A DNA stretch of 64,000 bases from Cystobacter fuscus DSM 2262 (GTDB taxonomy: Bacteria; Myxococcota; Myxococcia; Myxococcales; Myxococcaceae), in assembly GCF_000335475.2 (NCBI RefSeq), contig NZ_ANAH02000007.1:248001-312000 (forward strand), given 5' to 3'. The notes beneath the pieces are model-generated. The model searched no databases. It saw only the letters and a list, made by a program, of their open reading frames with translations, and was not told the origin of the DNA. The translations under genes were made by a program, and so were the position numbers. Within the stretch, counting starts at the first letter, position 1, and each line of letters begins with the position of its first letter. Below are positions 8,676 through 17,789 of this stretch, in pieces.

Positions 8676-11096
8676 TCACGACATCGAAAACACCCGCAGC
8701 TCCCCCGAGCTCATCAGCACGACGAGCTCGGGGCGGTCATCCCCCAACAGGTCCACCGCGCGCGCCCACGTCACCGCGCCATCCAGCGGGTAGCTCCACG
8801 TGCTCCACTTGCCCTGGCCTTGGCCCAGCGCCAACCAGAGCCCCTGGCCGTCTTGTGTTTCGGCGATGACATCGACGCGGCCATCGCCATTCACGTCCTC
8901 CCAGGCGAACAGCCGGCCCAGCGGAGGCAGCGCGCAGGTGAACGGGGCGCGAAGCGTGCCGTGCCCATCTCCCGGATAGAACCGCAGCTCCGCCACCGAG
9001 GGGCGCACACGGTTCACCACGTCCAGCCGGCCATCCCCATCCGCGTCCACGCTCCAGGCTTCATTCCAGAATTGGGCCGAATCGAACCCATGGCCCGGCA
9101 GCGGGGTGCCGTCCTTCGCGGTGGGGTTGAGGTTGATGCCCAGCGTGGTGTGGACCAGGTCCAGCGTGCCGTCTCCATTGAAGTCCCCCGCCAGCGCCGC
9201 GCTCGAGCCCGGGCACCGGTCATCCGGCTCGGGGTTGTAGTCCCTCAACTCGTCCTCGCGGAACGTGCGCGAGCCCAGGTTGGTGAACCGGCTCACCTTC
9301 CCCACACACCCGGAGAAGGACGCCACCAGATCCACGCGCCCATCCGCGTTGAAGTCCCCGGCCCGCACGCCGTGCGCATCGGAGCGCCCCAGGGTCTGAC
9401 GCGCCTCGAAGTGTCCCTCCGGATCGTTCCACAAGACGAACACCGCTGACCCGCTCGAGGTGACGGCGAGGTCCACGCGTCCATCTCCGTCGAAGTCACC
9501 CGCGGCCAGGCTGGTCGCGTCGGAGAGGTCAGGCACCTCCCGGGTGGTGAACACGCCATTGCCCTGGTTCAACACCAGCCGGACGCTCCCTTGCACGAGC
9601 GCGAGATCCCTCCGGCCATCTCCGTCGAAATCCCCCACCGCCATGGCGGGCGAGGTCGCCTGTCCCACCTGGAGATGAACCACCGGATGCACGCGCTCCT
9701 CGATGGGAGTAGCGAGAAGGTCCAGGGGACACGTGGTGGCGACAGCCGGCGGGGACCCGGGCACGGGAGGCACCGTGTACACGGACACCGTGTTGTCATC
9801 CGCCTCGGCCACCAGCAGTTCCACCTCGCCATCGTGGTCCAGGTCCGCCACGGCGGCGGCGCTCGGACGTCGGCCCACCGTCAGGCGGCCGTGAGGCACG
9901 AGCGTTCCGTCGCCCTTGCCCCGGAACAGCGACACCTGCGACGTCGAGCCGTGCAGGGCCACCACGTCCTGGGCGCCATCTCCGTCGAAGTCCACCACGG
10001 CGGCATCCTCCGCCCCGGTGGAGAGCTCCTGGACGTGCCCCTCGGAGAAGCCCCCATGCCCGTTGCCCAGGAACAGCTCCAGGAAGGAGTCCCCGGCACC
10101 GAGCAGATCCACATGCCCGTCCCGATTGAAGTCCGCGGCGTACACGTGGCGGAAGAACCGCGACGTGGGCAGCTCACCCGACGGCTGGACATGGCCCGAG
10201 GCGGTGCCCAGCAGGACATGCGAGCGCCACCCATGGCCCTGGGCGTCGTTGAAGGCCACATCCGGGAGGCCATCCTCGTCGAAGTCCGCGATGGCCGCCG
10301 CCCGTCCCGTGTCGAGCCCGTACACCACTGGGTAGTCGGTGTCGTTCAGCGTCAGCTTCAGGGCGCTGGAACTCCAGGTGCCCGTCGCCGAGGGGCCCAG
10401 CAGATAGAAGCCCGCCGTCCCTCCGGGGGTGGCCCGATCGGAGTAGTTGCCCAGGGACCAGAGGACGGACGGACCAGAGGAAGAGGGCCACAGGCCCAGG
10501 CTCGAGACGACACCGTCGGTGGTCCTCCACGGGAACGGATGATCCACGAAAGCGCCGTCCCCCTTGCCGAGCAGGAGCCGGAGGCCGTAGCGGGTGCCCA
10601 CGAGCGCGTCCAGGTGGCCATCCCCATCGGCATCACCCGCCACGATGCGCCCGGAGCTCGTCAGGCGGAACGGTTCCTCGGCCAGCGCGAGGCGCCCCGT
10701 TCCGTCGTTGCGCAGCAGCAGGAACTCCCCAGTCCGGGACACATATTGACTGCTGTAGTTGCGGCCGCCCGCGTTGATGGCCACGTCTGGCGCGCCATCC
10801 CCGTTGAAGTCACCGACCGCGAGCCCCTCGGGGGACACCCCCGCGTAGAAGGAGGCACGCAGCCACTTCCCGCGCGTGTCGCCACCGCCCGAATCCGGAG
10901 GCGATCCGGAGGGAGGGTCCGTGGGCAGCTCGGGCGGGTCCTTGGGGGCGTCTCCCGGCGGGGGCGTCGACGGCTGGCTCGGCCGAGGGGGCGGCTTCAG
11001 CCCACCCGGGAGCGCCGGGAGGTCCGCACCGGGCAACTTCACCCCACACGCCAGGAACAACCCCGCGCCCACCACCAGGCCGATCCGCGTCCTCAT
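8676..11096 (-). CDS. FG-GAP/VCBS repeat lipoprotein
   Basis: This 806-aa surface lipoprotein begins MRTRIGLVVGAGLFLACG, a lipoprotein signal with LFLAC. A Pro/Gly-rich linker (about residues 25-70) follows. At least twelve calcium-binding repeats of the DxNxDGxxD type come next, for example GDFNGDGAPDV, ADFNRDGHVDL, GDFDGDGRVDL and EDVNGDGRVDV. These repeats normally fold into an integrin-like beta-propeller, and the number present would make about two propellers. The ligand and role are unknown; such proteins are usually adhesive or scaffold proteins. The start at 11096 has GGAGGGG upstream. It lies downstream of the GH16 gene, with a terminator between them. Confidence 0.85.
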   Translation of the reverse strand: MRTRIGLVVGAGLFLACGVKLPGADLPALPGGLKPPPRPSQPSTPPPGDAPKDPPELPTDPPSGSPPDSGGGDTRGKWLRASFYAGVSPEGLAVGDFNGDGAPDVAINAGGRNYSSQYVSRTGEFLLLRNDGTGRLALAEEPFRLTSSGRIVAGDADGDGHLDALVGTRYGLRLLLGKGDGAFVDHPFPWRTTDGVVSSLGLWPSSSGPSVLWSLGNYSDRATPGGTAGFYLLGPSATGTWSSSALKLTLNDTDYPVVYGLDTGRAAAIADFDEDGLPDVAFNDAQGHGWRSHVLLGTASGHVQPSGELPTSRFFRHVYAADFNRDGHVDLLGAGDSFLELFLGNGHGGFSEGHVQELSTGAEDAAVVDFDGDGAQDVVALHGSTSQVSLFRGKGDGTLVPHGRLTVGRRPSAAAVADLDHDGEVELLVAEADDNTVSVYTVPPVPGSPPAVATTCPLDLLATPIEERVHPVVHLQVGQATSPAMAVGDFDGDGRRDLALVQGSVRLVLNQGNGVFTTREVPDLSDATSLAAGDFDGDGRVDLAVTSSGSAVFVLWNDPEGHFEARQTLGRSDAHGVRAGDFNADGRVDLVASFSGCVGKVSRFTNLGSRTFREDELRDYNPEPDDRCPGSSAALAGDFNGDGTLDLVHTTLGINLNPTAKDGTPLPGHGFDSAQFWNEAWSVDADGDGRLDVVNRVRPSVAELRFYPGDGHGTLRAPFTCALPPLGRLFAWEDVNGDGRVDVIAETQDGQGLWLALGQGQGKWSTWSYPLDGAVTWARAVDLLGDDRPELVVLMSSGELRVFSMS

Positions 11097-11196
11097 CCGA
11101 CCCCTCCAAAACACACTTGCCGGTTCCTTCACTGCCCGTGCAGCACATGCGCACGAGCAGGAGGACCGGCAAGGGAGGACGCTTCAGGAGAGGAAA

Positions 11197-11215
11197 GGAG
11201 CGTCAGACACGCTCC
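11197..11215 (-). terminator. Rho-independent terminator of the GH16 gene
   Basis: Just after the GH16 stop, the minus strand has GGAGCGT, a 5-nt loop and ACGCTCC (7-bp perfect stem), then TTTCCT. The T run is short but follows the stem directly. Confidence 0.6.
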
Positions 11216-11221
11216 AAACCG

Positions 11222-12559
11222 CTACCGCCACTGGTAGGCGCGCACCCAGTCGACTTCCATCGTCTGGGGCGTGTTGCGGATGAGGTCCGCCGTGGACTGC
11301 GGCACGCCGGGGTACGGGTAGGTGGCGCCGTTGACGCCCTGCGGATAGCTGCCGCCCACCGCCAGGTTGAGGATGATGTAGTACGGCTTGTCGTACACCC
11401 AGTTGCCGTACCGGGTGACCTCCGACTTCGGCGTGGTCTTCACCAGCACGTCGTCGATGTACCACTTGATGTCCGTGGGAGAGTACTCGGTGCGGTACAC
11501 GTGCCAGTTGCTGACGGAGGAGTTCGGGTAGAAGCGGCTGTTGATGGGCGTGTTGCCCGAGTAGCCCGGACCATGCAGCGCGCCCGACGTCCAGTCGCTG
11601 TAGCCAACGTTCTCCAGGATGTCGAGCTCGCCGCACGCGGGCCAGCCCACCGTATTGATGTCATTGCCGAGCAGCCAGAACGCCGGCCAGAGGCCCGGGC
11701 CCACCGGCAGCTTGATGCGCGCCTCGATGCGGCCGTGCGCGAACTCGCGCTTGCCCGCGCTCTCCAGGCGGCCCGAGGTGTACGGGTAGCCGTTGGTCGG
11801 CTGGTAGCGGGCGATGAGCTTGAGGGTGCCGTTGCTGACCTGCACGTTCTCCGACGAGGTCGTGTACTGCTGCTGCTCGTTGTTCACGTGGATGTTGGTG
11901 ACATAGGCCCAGTTGGACGTGTTGATGCTGGTGCCGTCGAACTCGTCGTTCCAGACCTGCACCCAGCCGCCGCCCGGGTTGCCACCTCCACCGCCCACGG
12001 ACGCCCACGAGAAGGCCTCCCAGCACCCGCCCGAGGCCGCGCGGTTGGCGAACAGGGGCGCCCCGGCCTGGTTTCCGTCGGAGGACACGAACTGGCCGTT
12101 GCTCCGGGCCTTCAAGCCAATGGTGCCGTTGCCGTAGTCCACCCACTGGAAGTGCTCCCAGTCGCTCGCGCTCGCGCGGTTGGCCACGAGCCGCCCGCCC
12201 AGGTTCGTGTCCGCCGACACGTACTGGCCCGTCTCCGCCACGCGCAGCGTGATGTAGCCATTGCCCGCGTCACCCACCTGGAACTGCTCCCAGCCGGCCG
12301 CGGCGGCGCGGTTGGCCACCAGGGGCGCGTCCGCGCTGAGGTTCTTGTCCGCCGACACGTACTGCTGGGTGGTGCACGCCTTGAGCCAGATCGTCTGCCC
12401 GATGGGCGCCGCCGCCAGCGGACGCGTCTGGGTCTCGGTGATCAGGTCGGCCGGCACCTGCGCGGCGCCACCACAGGCCCCAGCGCCCAGCACCACGCCC
12501 CCCATCCCCACCGTCAGCAACCCGCGCATTCCCAGCGACTTCCACAGCCTCGAGATCAT
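11222..12559 (-). CDS. GH16 endo-beta-glucanase lipoprotein with fascin-like domain
   Basis: The 445-aa secreted lipoprotein has a signal ending LGAGAC (Cys29). Residues 55-185 hold three repeats (QYVSADKNLSADAPLVANRA, QYVSADTNLGGRLVANRA, QFVSSDGNQAGAPLFANRA) of a fascin-like beta-trefoil, probably a carbohydrate-binding module. A Gly-rich linker leads to a GH16 catalytic domain (about 200-445) with the ELDILE active site: nucleophile Glu311, Asp313 and acid/base Glu316. The likely substrate is beta-1,3- or mixed-linkage glucan such as fungal cell wall, which suits a predatory myxobacterium. Substrate preference cannot be read from sequence alone. The start is ATG 12559. The gene is divergent from a sensor kinase. 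Confidence 0.92.
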   Translation of the reverse strand: MISRLWKSLGMRGLLTVGMGGVVLGAGACGGAAQVPADLITETQTRPLAAAPIGQTIWLKACTTQQYVSADKNLSADAPLVANRAAAAGWEQFQVGDAGNGYITLRVAETGQYVSADTNLGGRLVANRASASDWEHFQWVDYGNGTIGLKARSNGQFVSSDGNQAGAPLFANRAASGGCWEAFSWASVGGGGGNPGGGWVQVWNDEFDGTSINTSNWAYVTNIHVNNEQQQYTTSSENVQVSNGTLKLIARYQPTNGYPYTSGRLESAGKREFAHGRIEARIKLPVGPGLWPAFWLLGNDINTVGWPACGELDILENVGYSDWTSGALHGPGYSGNTPINSRFYPNSSVSNWHVYRTEYSPTDIKWYIDDVLVKTTPKSEVTRYGNWVYDKPYYIILNLAVGGSYPQGVNGATYPYPGVPQSTADLIRNTPQTMEVDWVRAYQWR

Positions 12560-12659
12560 TGGAACTCCTCGTACATGTCGGGCCCGGCTTCATCTTGGCT
12601 GCCAGGGCAGGCACAAGGTGTCTTATTGGAAAACCGAGGAAAACTTAAATGAATGAGGC

Positions 12660-12675
12660 TGTTCACGAATGAACA
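12660..12675. promoter_or_regulatory. Palindrome in the GH16 / sensor kinase divergent region
   Basis: TGTTCACGAATGAACA is a perfect 6-bp inverted repeat with a 4-nt spacer. It sits in an AT-rich block about 100 bp upstream of the GH16 start, inside the roughly 270-bp divergent intergenic region. It could be an operator for either gene. The half-site resembles GTTC/GAAC boxes used by several repressors, but the spacing fits no consensus I can name. Confidence 0.35.
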
Positions 12676-12831
12676 CTCATGGGTTTTCCCCTCGGAAGAC
12701 GACTTTTTTGACCCGGAAAAGAGCCCCGGATTCTCTTGTTTCACTGGGTCCGCGCCCGGCGGCCCGCCTGCCCTGGAAGCACCCCGGAAAGGCCAGGGAC
12801 GAGGGGAGGGAACACATGGGGTTGTGAAGGG

Positions 12832-15573
12832 GTGCGAACCGTCCCCGGTGCTCCGTGGCGCCTGACCTTCCAGCGCAAGCTGTTGCTCGCCTCCGCCGCG
12901 GTGCTGCTGCCGGTGATGGTGCTGCTGAGCGTGGATCTCGTCGAGGACGCGCGGATGACGCGCAAGACGCTCCTGGACGCCCAGCGCCTCACGGCCCATG
13001 CCGTCGCCGTGCAGGTCACCGAGTCCTTCGAGGCGGCGATCGATCTGGGCTGGGCGCTGGCCAATGATCCCCTCGTGCACACGCTCAACCCCGAGCTGCT
13101 GGACGCGCACCTGCTGAAGCTCACCGGGCACCACAACCGCTTCAGCTCGGTCGGGGTCTACGACGCCCAGGGCCACAACCGCGGCTGGGGGGATCCGGAG
13201 ATGCCCGCCGAGCCCCGGCTCTGGATTGGAGACCGGCCCTACTTCCAGAAGGTGATGGCCACCAACACGCCCGTCGTCTCGGAGGTGCTCGAGCTGCGGC
13301 GACCCATGCGCACGGCGCTGCTCGTCGCCGTGCCGCTGCGCGACGACCAGGGACAACCCATGGGCATGGTCAGCGTGGTGATGGAGACCCACCTGCTGGC
13401 CCAACGCTATCTCTCCGCCCGGCACCACTCCCAGCAGGAGATCCTCCTGGTGGACCCCGCCGGCCGGCTGGCCTTCCACACCCACTCCCCCACCCTGCCC
13501 TTCGCGCGAGGCCTGGCCTTCGCCTCGTTCCCCCCGCTGCTCGGAGCGCTCGAGGGCCGCGCCATGCGAATCACCCAGGCCACGGACCCGCTCACCCAGG
13601 AGAACATCCTGGGAGCCTTCGTGCCCACGCCCCGCTACGGCTGGGCCGTGGGGGTGATGGCCTCGCGCGAGCTCGCGATGGCCCCGCTCACCCAGCGGCT
13701 GTACCTGAAGCTGGGCGCCATCCTCGGCATCACGCTGTTCAGCGGCATGCTGGCCGTGGTGCTGTCGCGCCGCCAGACGCGGCCGGTGCGTCAGCTCCAG
13801 TCGCTCGCCCACGCCCTGGGCCAGGGGGACATGGCCCGGCGCGCCCACATCCAGACGGGCGACGAGATGGAGGAGCTCGGCGAGGCCTTCAACCAGATGG
13901 CCACCCACATCGCCCAGCGGCAGCGCGAAGTGGACGCCCTGCGCGCCGAGGCCGAGGATCATGCCCGACAACTCGCCGCCATCATCGCCAGCGTGCCGGA
14001 TGCCATCCTCCTGGCCAGTCCGGACGGGCGGTTGTTCGACGCCAATCCCGCCGGGCTGCGGCTGCTGGGCGTCACGGATCACTCCCAGTTGGAGGTGCTC
14101 CTGAGCGCTCACCTCCAGCGCTCGTGGATCCGCCATCCCGATGGCCACCCCCTGGCGCTGGAGGAGCTGCCCCTGATGCGCGCACTGCGGGGGGAGACCT
14201 TCTCGGACCTGGAGCTGCGCATGCGCTCGCTCACGGGCGAGGAGTACCTCGTGAGCGTCAACGGGGCGCCGGTGCGCGACGCCACCGGGCGGATCATCCT
14301 CGGGGAGGTCGTCCTCCACGACATCACCGAGCGCAAGAAGATCGAGGAGGAGCGGGCGCGGCTCCTGGCGCGAGAGCAGGCCCTGGCCCGCGTCGGGCAG
14401 GCCCTGGTGCGCGAGGTGGAACTCGAGCGCATCTCCTCCGTGGCCAGCGAGCAGTGCCGCCAGGCGCTCGGCGCGGATGCCGTCGGGCTGTGGCTGGCGC
14501 ACCCGGATCCCTCGCGCTTCACCTGGGTGGCCGCCCATGGCTTCTCGTCGGCGAGCCACGCGGACATGGCGGAGCTGCCCCTGTGCGAGCTGTCCCCCGG
14601 GGCCGTCCAGGACGAGGCGATCCAGCTCATCGACGCCCAGGGGAGCGCGGACGTGTCCTTCCCGGGCCACGCGCTGGCGAAGCGGGAAGGCTTCGCCAGC
14701 GTGGTGCTCATCCCCCTGCACTCGCGCGGGCGATTGGTGGGCGTCCTGGCGTGCTTCTCCCGGGAGCCGCTGGAGCTGTCCGCGAGCGAGCGCGAGTTCC
14801 ACACCACCGTGGGCCAGCTCGTCGCCGTGGCCATCGAGAAGGCCCGGCTGTTCCAGGAGGTGCGCGAGGCCCTGCGGCTGCGCGAGGAGTTCATGTCGGC
14901 GGCGGCCCACGAGCTGAAGACGCCGGTGACCACGCTCCAGACGTGGGCGGACATCCTCACCTGGAAGGAGCCGGGCTCCGAGCGCCAGCGCAAGGGACTC
15001 GCCGCCATCTCCCGGGGGGCCCGGCGGCTGGGACGGCTCGTGGAGCACCTGTTCACGGCCCTGCGGATGGCACCGGGCCTGACGAAGCTGGAGCGGGACC
15101 GCGTGGATCTGCGCGCCTTGCTGGCCGAGCATGTCGCCAGCCTGTCGCGCAGCACGGATCACCCCATCCACCTCGTCGCCGAGGAGACGCCCATCATCGA
15201 GGCGGACCGACAGCGCATGGGCGAGGTGCTGGCGCACCTGCTGGAGAACGCCCTGCGCTACTCCCCGCCCGCCCGTCCCATCGAGGTCCGGCTGGGATGC
15301 GCGGGCAACGAGGCCGTGGTGTCGGTCCACGACCATGGCCCCGGCATTCCCCTCGAGCGCCAGCCCCATGTCTTCGAGCCGCTCTACGAGCCCCTGCCCT
15401 CCGGGGCGCCAGGCTACGCGGGCATGGCCGGACTGGGGCTGCACCTGAGCTCACGCATCATCGAGGCGCATGGTGGCCGCATCTGGCTGGAGAGCACCCC
15501 CGGCGAGGGCACCACGTTCTGCTTCAGCCTGCCGCTGCACGGGGTGGAGGGCACGCGGCACGCCAACGCCTGA
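12832..15573 (+). CDS. Membrane sensor histidine kinase (Cache-HAMP-PAS-GAF-HisKA)
   Basis: A kinase of about 913 aa. Order: a transmembrane helix (LLLASAAVLLPVMVLLSV), a large periplasmic Cache-like sensor, and a second helix (LGAILGITLFSGMLAVVLS). A HAMP linker follows, then PAS (VPDAILLASPDGRLFDANPA), GAF, HisKA with His693 (AAAHELKTPVTTL) and a HATPase domain ending GLGLHLSSRIIEAHGG. It should sense an extracellular cue and pass phosphate to an unlinked response regulator; none is adjacent. The start is unsure. GTG 12832 is the nearest in-frame start before the first helix but its ribosome site is poor, and a TTG at 12736 is also possible. Confidence 0.85.
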   Translation: MRTVPGAPWRLTFQRKLLLASAAVLLPVMVLLSVDLVEDARMTRKTLLDAQRLTAHAVAVQVTESFEAAIDLGWALANDPLVHTLNPELLDAHLLKLTGHHNRFSSVGVYDAQGHNRGWGDPEMPAEPRLWIGDRPYFQKVMATNTPVVSEVLELRRPMRTALLVAVPLRDDQGQPMGMVSVVMETHLLAQRYLSARHHSQQEILLVDPAGRLAFHTHSPTLPFARGLAFASFPPLLGALEGRAMRITQATDPLTQENILGAFVPTPRYGWAVGVMASRELAMAPLTQRLYLKLGAILGITLFSGMLAVVLSRRQTRPVRQLQSLAHALGQGDMARRAHIQTGDEMEELGEAFNQMATHIAQRQREVDALRAEAEDHARQLAAIIASVPDAILLASPDGRLFDANPAGLRLLGVTDHSQLEVLLSAHLQRSWIRHPDGHPLALEELPLMRALRGETFSDLELRMRSLTGEEYLVSVNGAPVRDATGRIILGEVVLHDITERKKIEEERARLLAREQALARVGQALVREVELERISSVASEQCRQALGADAVGLWLAHPDPSRFTWVAAHGFSSASHADMAELPLCELSPGAVQDEAIQLIDAQGSADVSFPGHALAKREGFASVVLIPLHSRGRLVGVLACFSREPLELSASEREFHTTVGQLVAVAIEKARLFQEVREALRLREEFMSAAAHELKTPVTTLQTWADILTWKEPGSERQRKGLAAISRGARRLGRLVEHLFTALRMAPGLTKLERDRVDLRALLAEHVASLSRSTDHPIHLVAEETPIIEADRQRMGEVLAHLLENALRYSPPARPIEVRLGCAGNEAVVSVHDHGPGIPLERQPHVFEPLYEPLPSGAPGYAGMAGLGLHLSSRIIEAHGGRIWLESTPGEGTTFCFSLPLHGVEGTRHANA

Positions 15574-15616
15574 GTTCCAGCGGACCTCGCGCGCGTGCGT
15601 TAAAAACGGGGGGCTC

Positions 15617-16705
15617 ATGTCCAGCCACGCCCCTGCCCTGGGACGACTCCAGGTCCTCACGATCCTCTTCGTCGCCCTGATCCAGCTGCCCACGGTGATC
15701 TGGGCCTGCGCGCTCACCCACTCGCCCCTACCGGCGCTGGTGGCGGTGCTGGTGTCCCTCCCCTATCTGCGCCACCTGCGGACGCCCTGGCAGTCCACGA
15801 GCCCCGCGCGCATGGCCTACCTGACGCTGGGCTGGTGGACAGCCTGCCTGGTGTTCAGCGTGCTCCTGCTTCCCGCCACGCTGGCCATCCATGCGGGCCT
15901 GCCCCGCGCCTGGGTCTGGGGCGGGTGTGGCGTCTTCGCGCTCGCCGTGGGGGCGCACTCGGTGCTCGGCCGGCCCCGACTGCGGCGGCTCGAGGTGCGC
16001 GTGGAGGGGCTCGCCCCCGAGCTGGACGGCTACCGCATCGGGCAGATCTCCGACGTGCACTGCGGCCCCTATGTCCCCGAGAGCCGCGTGGCCACCTGGG
16101 TCGCCCGCCTCAATGCCCTCGACGTCGACCTGATGTCCGTCACGGGGGACCTCATCACCCAGGGCTCCTCGCACGTCGAGGCGGTCTCCCGGGCGCTCGG
16201 CGGGCTGCGGGCCCGGGATGGAGTGTTCGCCTGCATGGGCAACCACGACTACTTCACGGACGGGGAGCACTTCGTCCAGGCCCTGGAGCGGCAGGGCCTG
16301 ACCGTGCTGCGCAACCGCGGCGTGGTGGTGAAACGGGGCAACGCGAGCCTGTACGTCGCGGGGGTGGACGACACCTGGACCTCGCGCCATGACTTGCGGA
16401 GGGCCCTCGCGGCGCGGCCGGACGGAGTCCCCACGGTGCTGCTCGCGCATGACCCCAACCTGTTTCCCCAGGCCCAGGCCCGCCAGATCGAGCTGACCTT
16501 GTCGGGCCACACCCACGGCGGGCAGCTCGCGGTACCGGGCGTGCGCGACCTGTCACTGGCCCGGTTCATCAGCCGGTGGACGGCGGGGCTCTACCGACAG
16601 GGCCGCTCGTGGCTGTACGTGAACCGCGGCGCGGGCACCACCGGGCCACCGGTGCGGCTGGGCGCTCCGGCGGAGCTGGCCGTCATCACCCTGCGCCGGG
16701 CCTGA
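15617..16705 (+). CDS. Membrane-anchored calcineurin-like metallophosphoesterase
   Basis: This 362-aa protein has four or so hydrophobic segments in residues 10-115, then a phosphoesterase domain with the full metal-binding set: DVHCG, GDLITQG, GNHDYF, LLAHDPN and GHTHGGQ. The layout matches the YkuE/YaeI-like group of membrane phosphoesterases, some of which act on lipid headgroup phosphates; the substrate here is unknown. ATG 15617 was chosen because it is preceded by a G-rich Shine-Dalgarno-like run and begins just before the first hydrophobic segment. The longer frame to 15470 overlaps the kinase. It follows the sensor kinase by 43 bp and may be co-transcribed. Confidence 0.88.
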   Translation: MSSHAPALGRLQVLTILFVALIQLPTVIWACALTHSPLPALVAVLVSLPYLRHLRTPWQSTSPARMAYLTLGWWTACLVFSVLLLPATLAIHAGLPRAWVWGGCGVFALAVGAHSVLGRPRLRRLEVRVEGLAPELDGYRIGQISDVHCGPYVPESRVATWVARLNALDVDLMSVTGDLITQGSSHVEAVSRALGGLRARDGVFACMGNHDYFTDGEHFVQALERQGLTVLRNRGVVVKRGNASLYVAGVDDTWTSRHDLRRALAARPDGVPTVLLAHDPNLFPQAQARQIELTLSGHTHGGQLAVPGVRDLSLARFISRWTAGLYRQGRSWLYVNRGAGTTGPPVRLGAPAELAVITLRRA

Positions 16706-16817
16706 GCCCCTTCATGCCGACGCCACCCGCCCGATGAGGTGTGCCATCGTGCGCGCCGGGCATGCTCCTCGCGCCACGCGGGGGGCACGGGCCCACGTCA
16801 CGTCTGGAGAGTTCCAC

Positions 16818-17180
16818 ATGTCGGGATTGAAGAAGTACACGGGCGGCTGTCACTGCGGGAAGGTCGCGTACGAGGTGAGCGCGAACCTGGACAACGTCAT
16901 CTCCTGCAACTGCAGCATCTGCCAGAAGCGGGGCCTGCTGCTCACCTTCGTGCCCCCCGAGCAGTTCGTCCTCCAGAAAGGCGAGGAGAAGGCGCTCACC
17001 GACTACCAGTTCAACAAGAAGGTCATCCACCACATGTTCTGCCCGGAGTGCGGCGTGGAGTCGTTCGCCACGGGGACCACGCCGGACGGCAAGAGGATGT
17101 ACGCCATCAACGTGCGGTGCCTGGAGGACGTGGACCTCGCCGCCCTCAAGCCCCAGCCGGTCGACGGCCGGCGCTTCTAG
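16818..17180 (+). CDS. GFA-family (glutathione-dependent formaldehyde-activating-like) protein
   Basis: The 120-aa protein has the zinc-binding Cys pattern of the GFA/CENP-V family: GGCHCGKVAYEV near the N-terminus, CNCSICQKRG in the middle and FCPECGV later. Most members are of unknown substrate; only some bind glutathione and react with formaldehyde, so the enzyme name is by family only. ATG 16818 is preceded by CTGGAGAG. An in-frame start at 16734 would add an unlikely basic leader. Confidence 0.85.
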   Translation: MSGLKKYTGGCHCGKVAYEVSANLDNVISCNCSICQKRGLLLTFVPPEQFVLQKGEEKALTDYQFNKKVIHHMFCPECGVESFATGTTPDGKRMYAINVRCLEDVDLAALKPQPVDGRRF

Positions 17181-17537
17181 CGCGCATCCTCCGCCGGGAT
17201 GGGAAACCCCACCGCCCGGCTCGGCGGGGCGCTCGCAGGGGTCGGCTTCCCTCTGGAGCGGGGCAGATGGTACGTCCGTTTCTGTCCGTCCGAGTCCTGC
17301 CTTCCCATCGGGGGGGCCATTGGCATTTTTTACACACACATTGGCGACTGCAAGGAAGCCCCTAGATAGCAGTTGCCGGGCGGCTCCATGCGGCTTGAAA
17401 TCCAACCGCCCGATTTACTTTGAACGAGAGCGTACTCGCCGTGAAGGCTTGGATACTGCGGGTGGCTGTTGCTCGCGTGCTTGTTTCTTCAACTCCTCGC
17501 GCGCTCCCGGGGCTGGACGCCGAAGGGCTGAGTTGGG
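17181..17537. other. Non-coding stretch, nothing identified
   Basis: These 357 bp separate the GFA gene from the convergent small-protein gene ending at 17538. GC content is lower than in the flanks, with T-rich and A/C-rich runs near 17325-17340. I see no tRNA, convincing hairpin terminator or protein-like frame. It may be the left edge of the accessory region that continues to about 24 kb. Confidence 0.4.
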
Positions 17538-17789
17538 CTAAAGCTCCTCGCGGAAAATCTCGGGGAAGAGGCCGTTACGGGCTAGCAGACAGAAGTTCGC
17601 TAGGATTGTCTTCGCGTAATGGGCTATGAGCGGCTCGTCCGGGAATTCCTCGCGCAACGCGCGCTCAAGTTCGGCGGAGAGTGCCGCTAGCTTTTCGACG
17701 TCCTGACCCGCTTCCTCTCGGACCTTCTCGATCCTGAGGGTGACATTAGAGAGGCCAAAGGCAGCCGCCGTCTTTTCTGACGCAGTCAT
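17538..17789 (-). CDS. Small uncharacterised protein
   Basis: The 83-aa, mostly helical acidic protein (VREEAGQDVEKLAALSAELE, then LREEFPDEPLIAHYAKTILA) has no recognised family. Its ATG overlaps the TAA of the upstream secreted-protein gene (TAATG), so the two are probably translated together and may act together. The amphipathic central helix could form a coiled coil. There is no signal peptide or membrane segment. Confidence 0.55.
   Translation of the reverse strand: MTASEKTAAAFGLSNVTLRIEKVREEAGQDVEKLAALSAELERALREEFPDEPLIAHYAKTILANFCLLARNGLFPEIFREEL

Noticed and set aside
17321-17350. TTGGCATTTTTTACA as a sigma-54 promoter
   Set aside because: No GC element lies at the required distance after the GG, and no gene starts close downstream on that strand.
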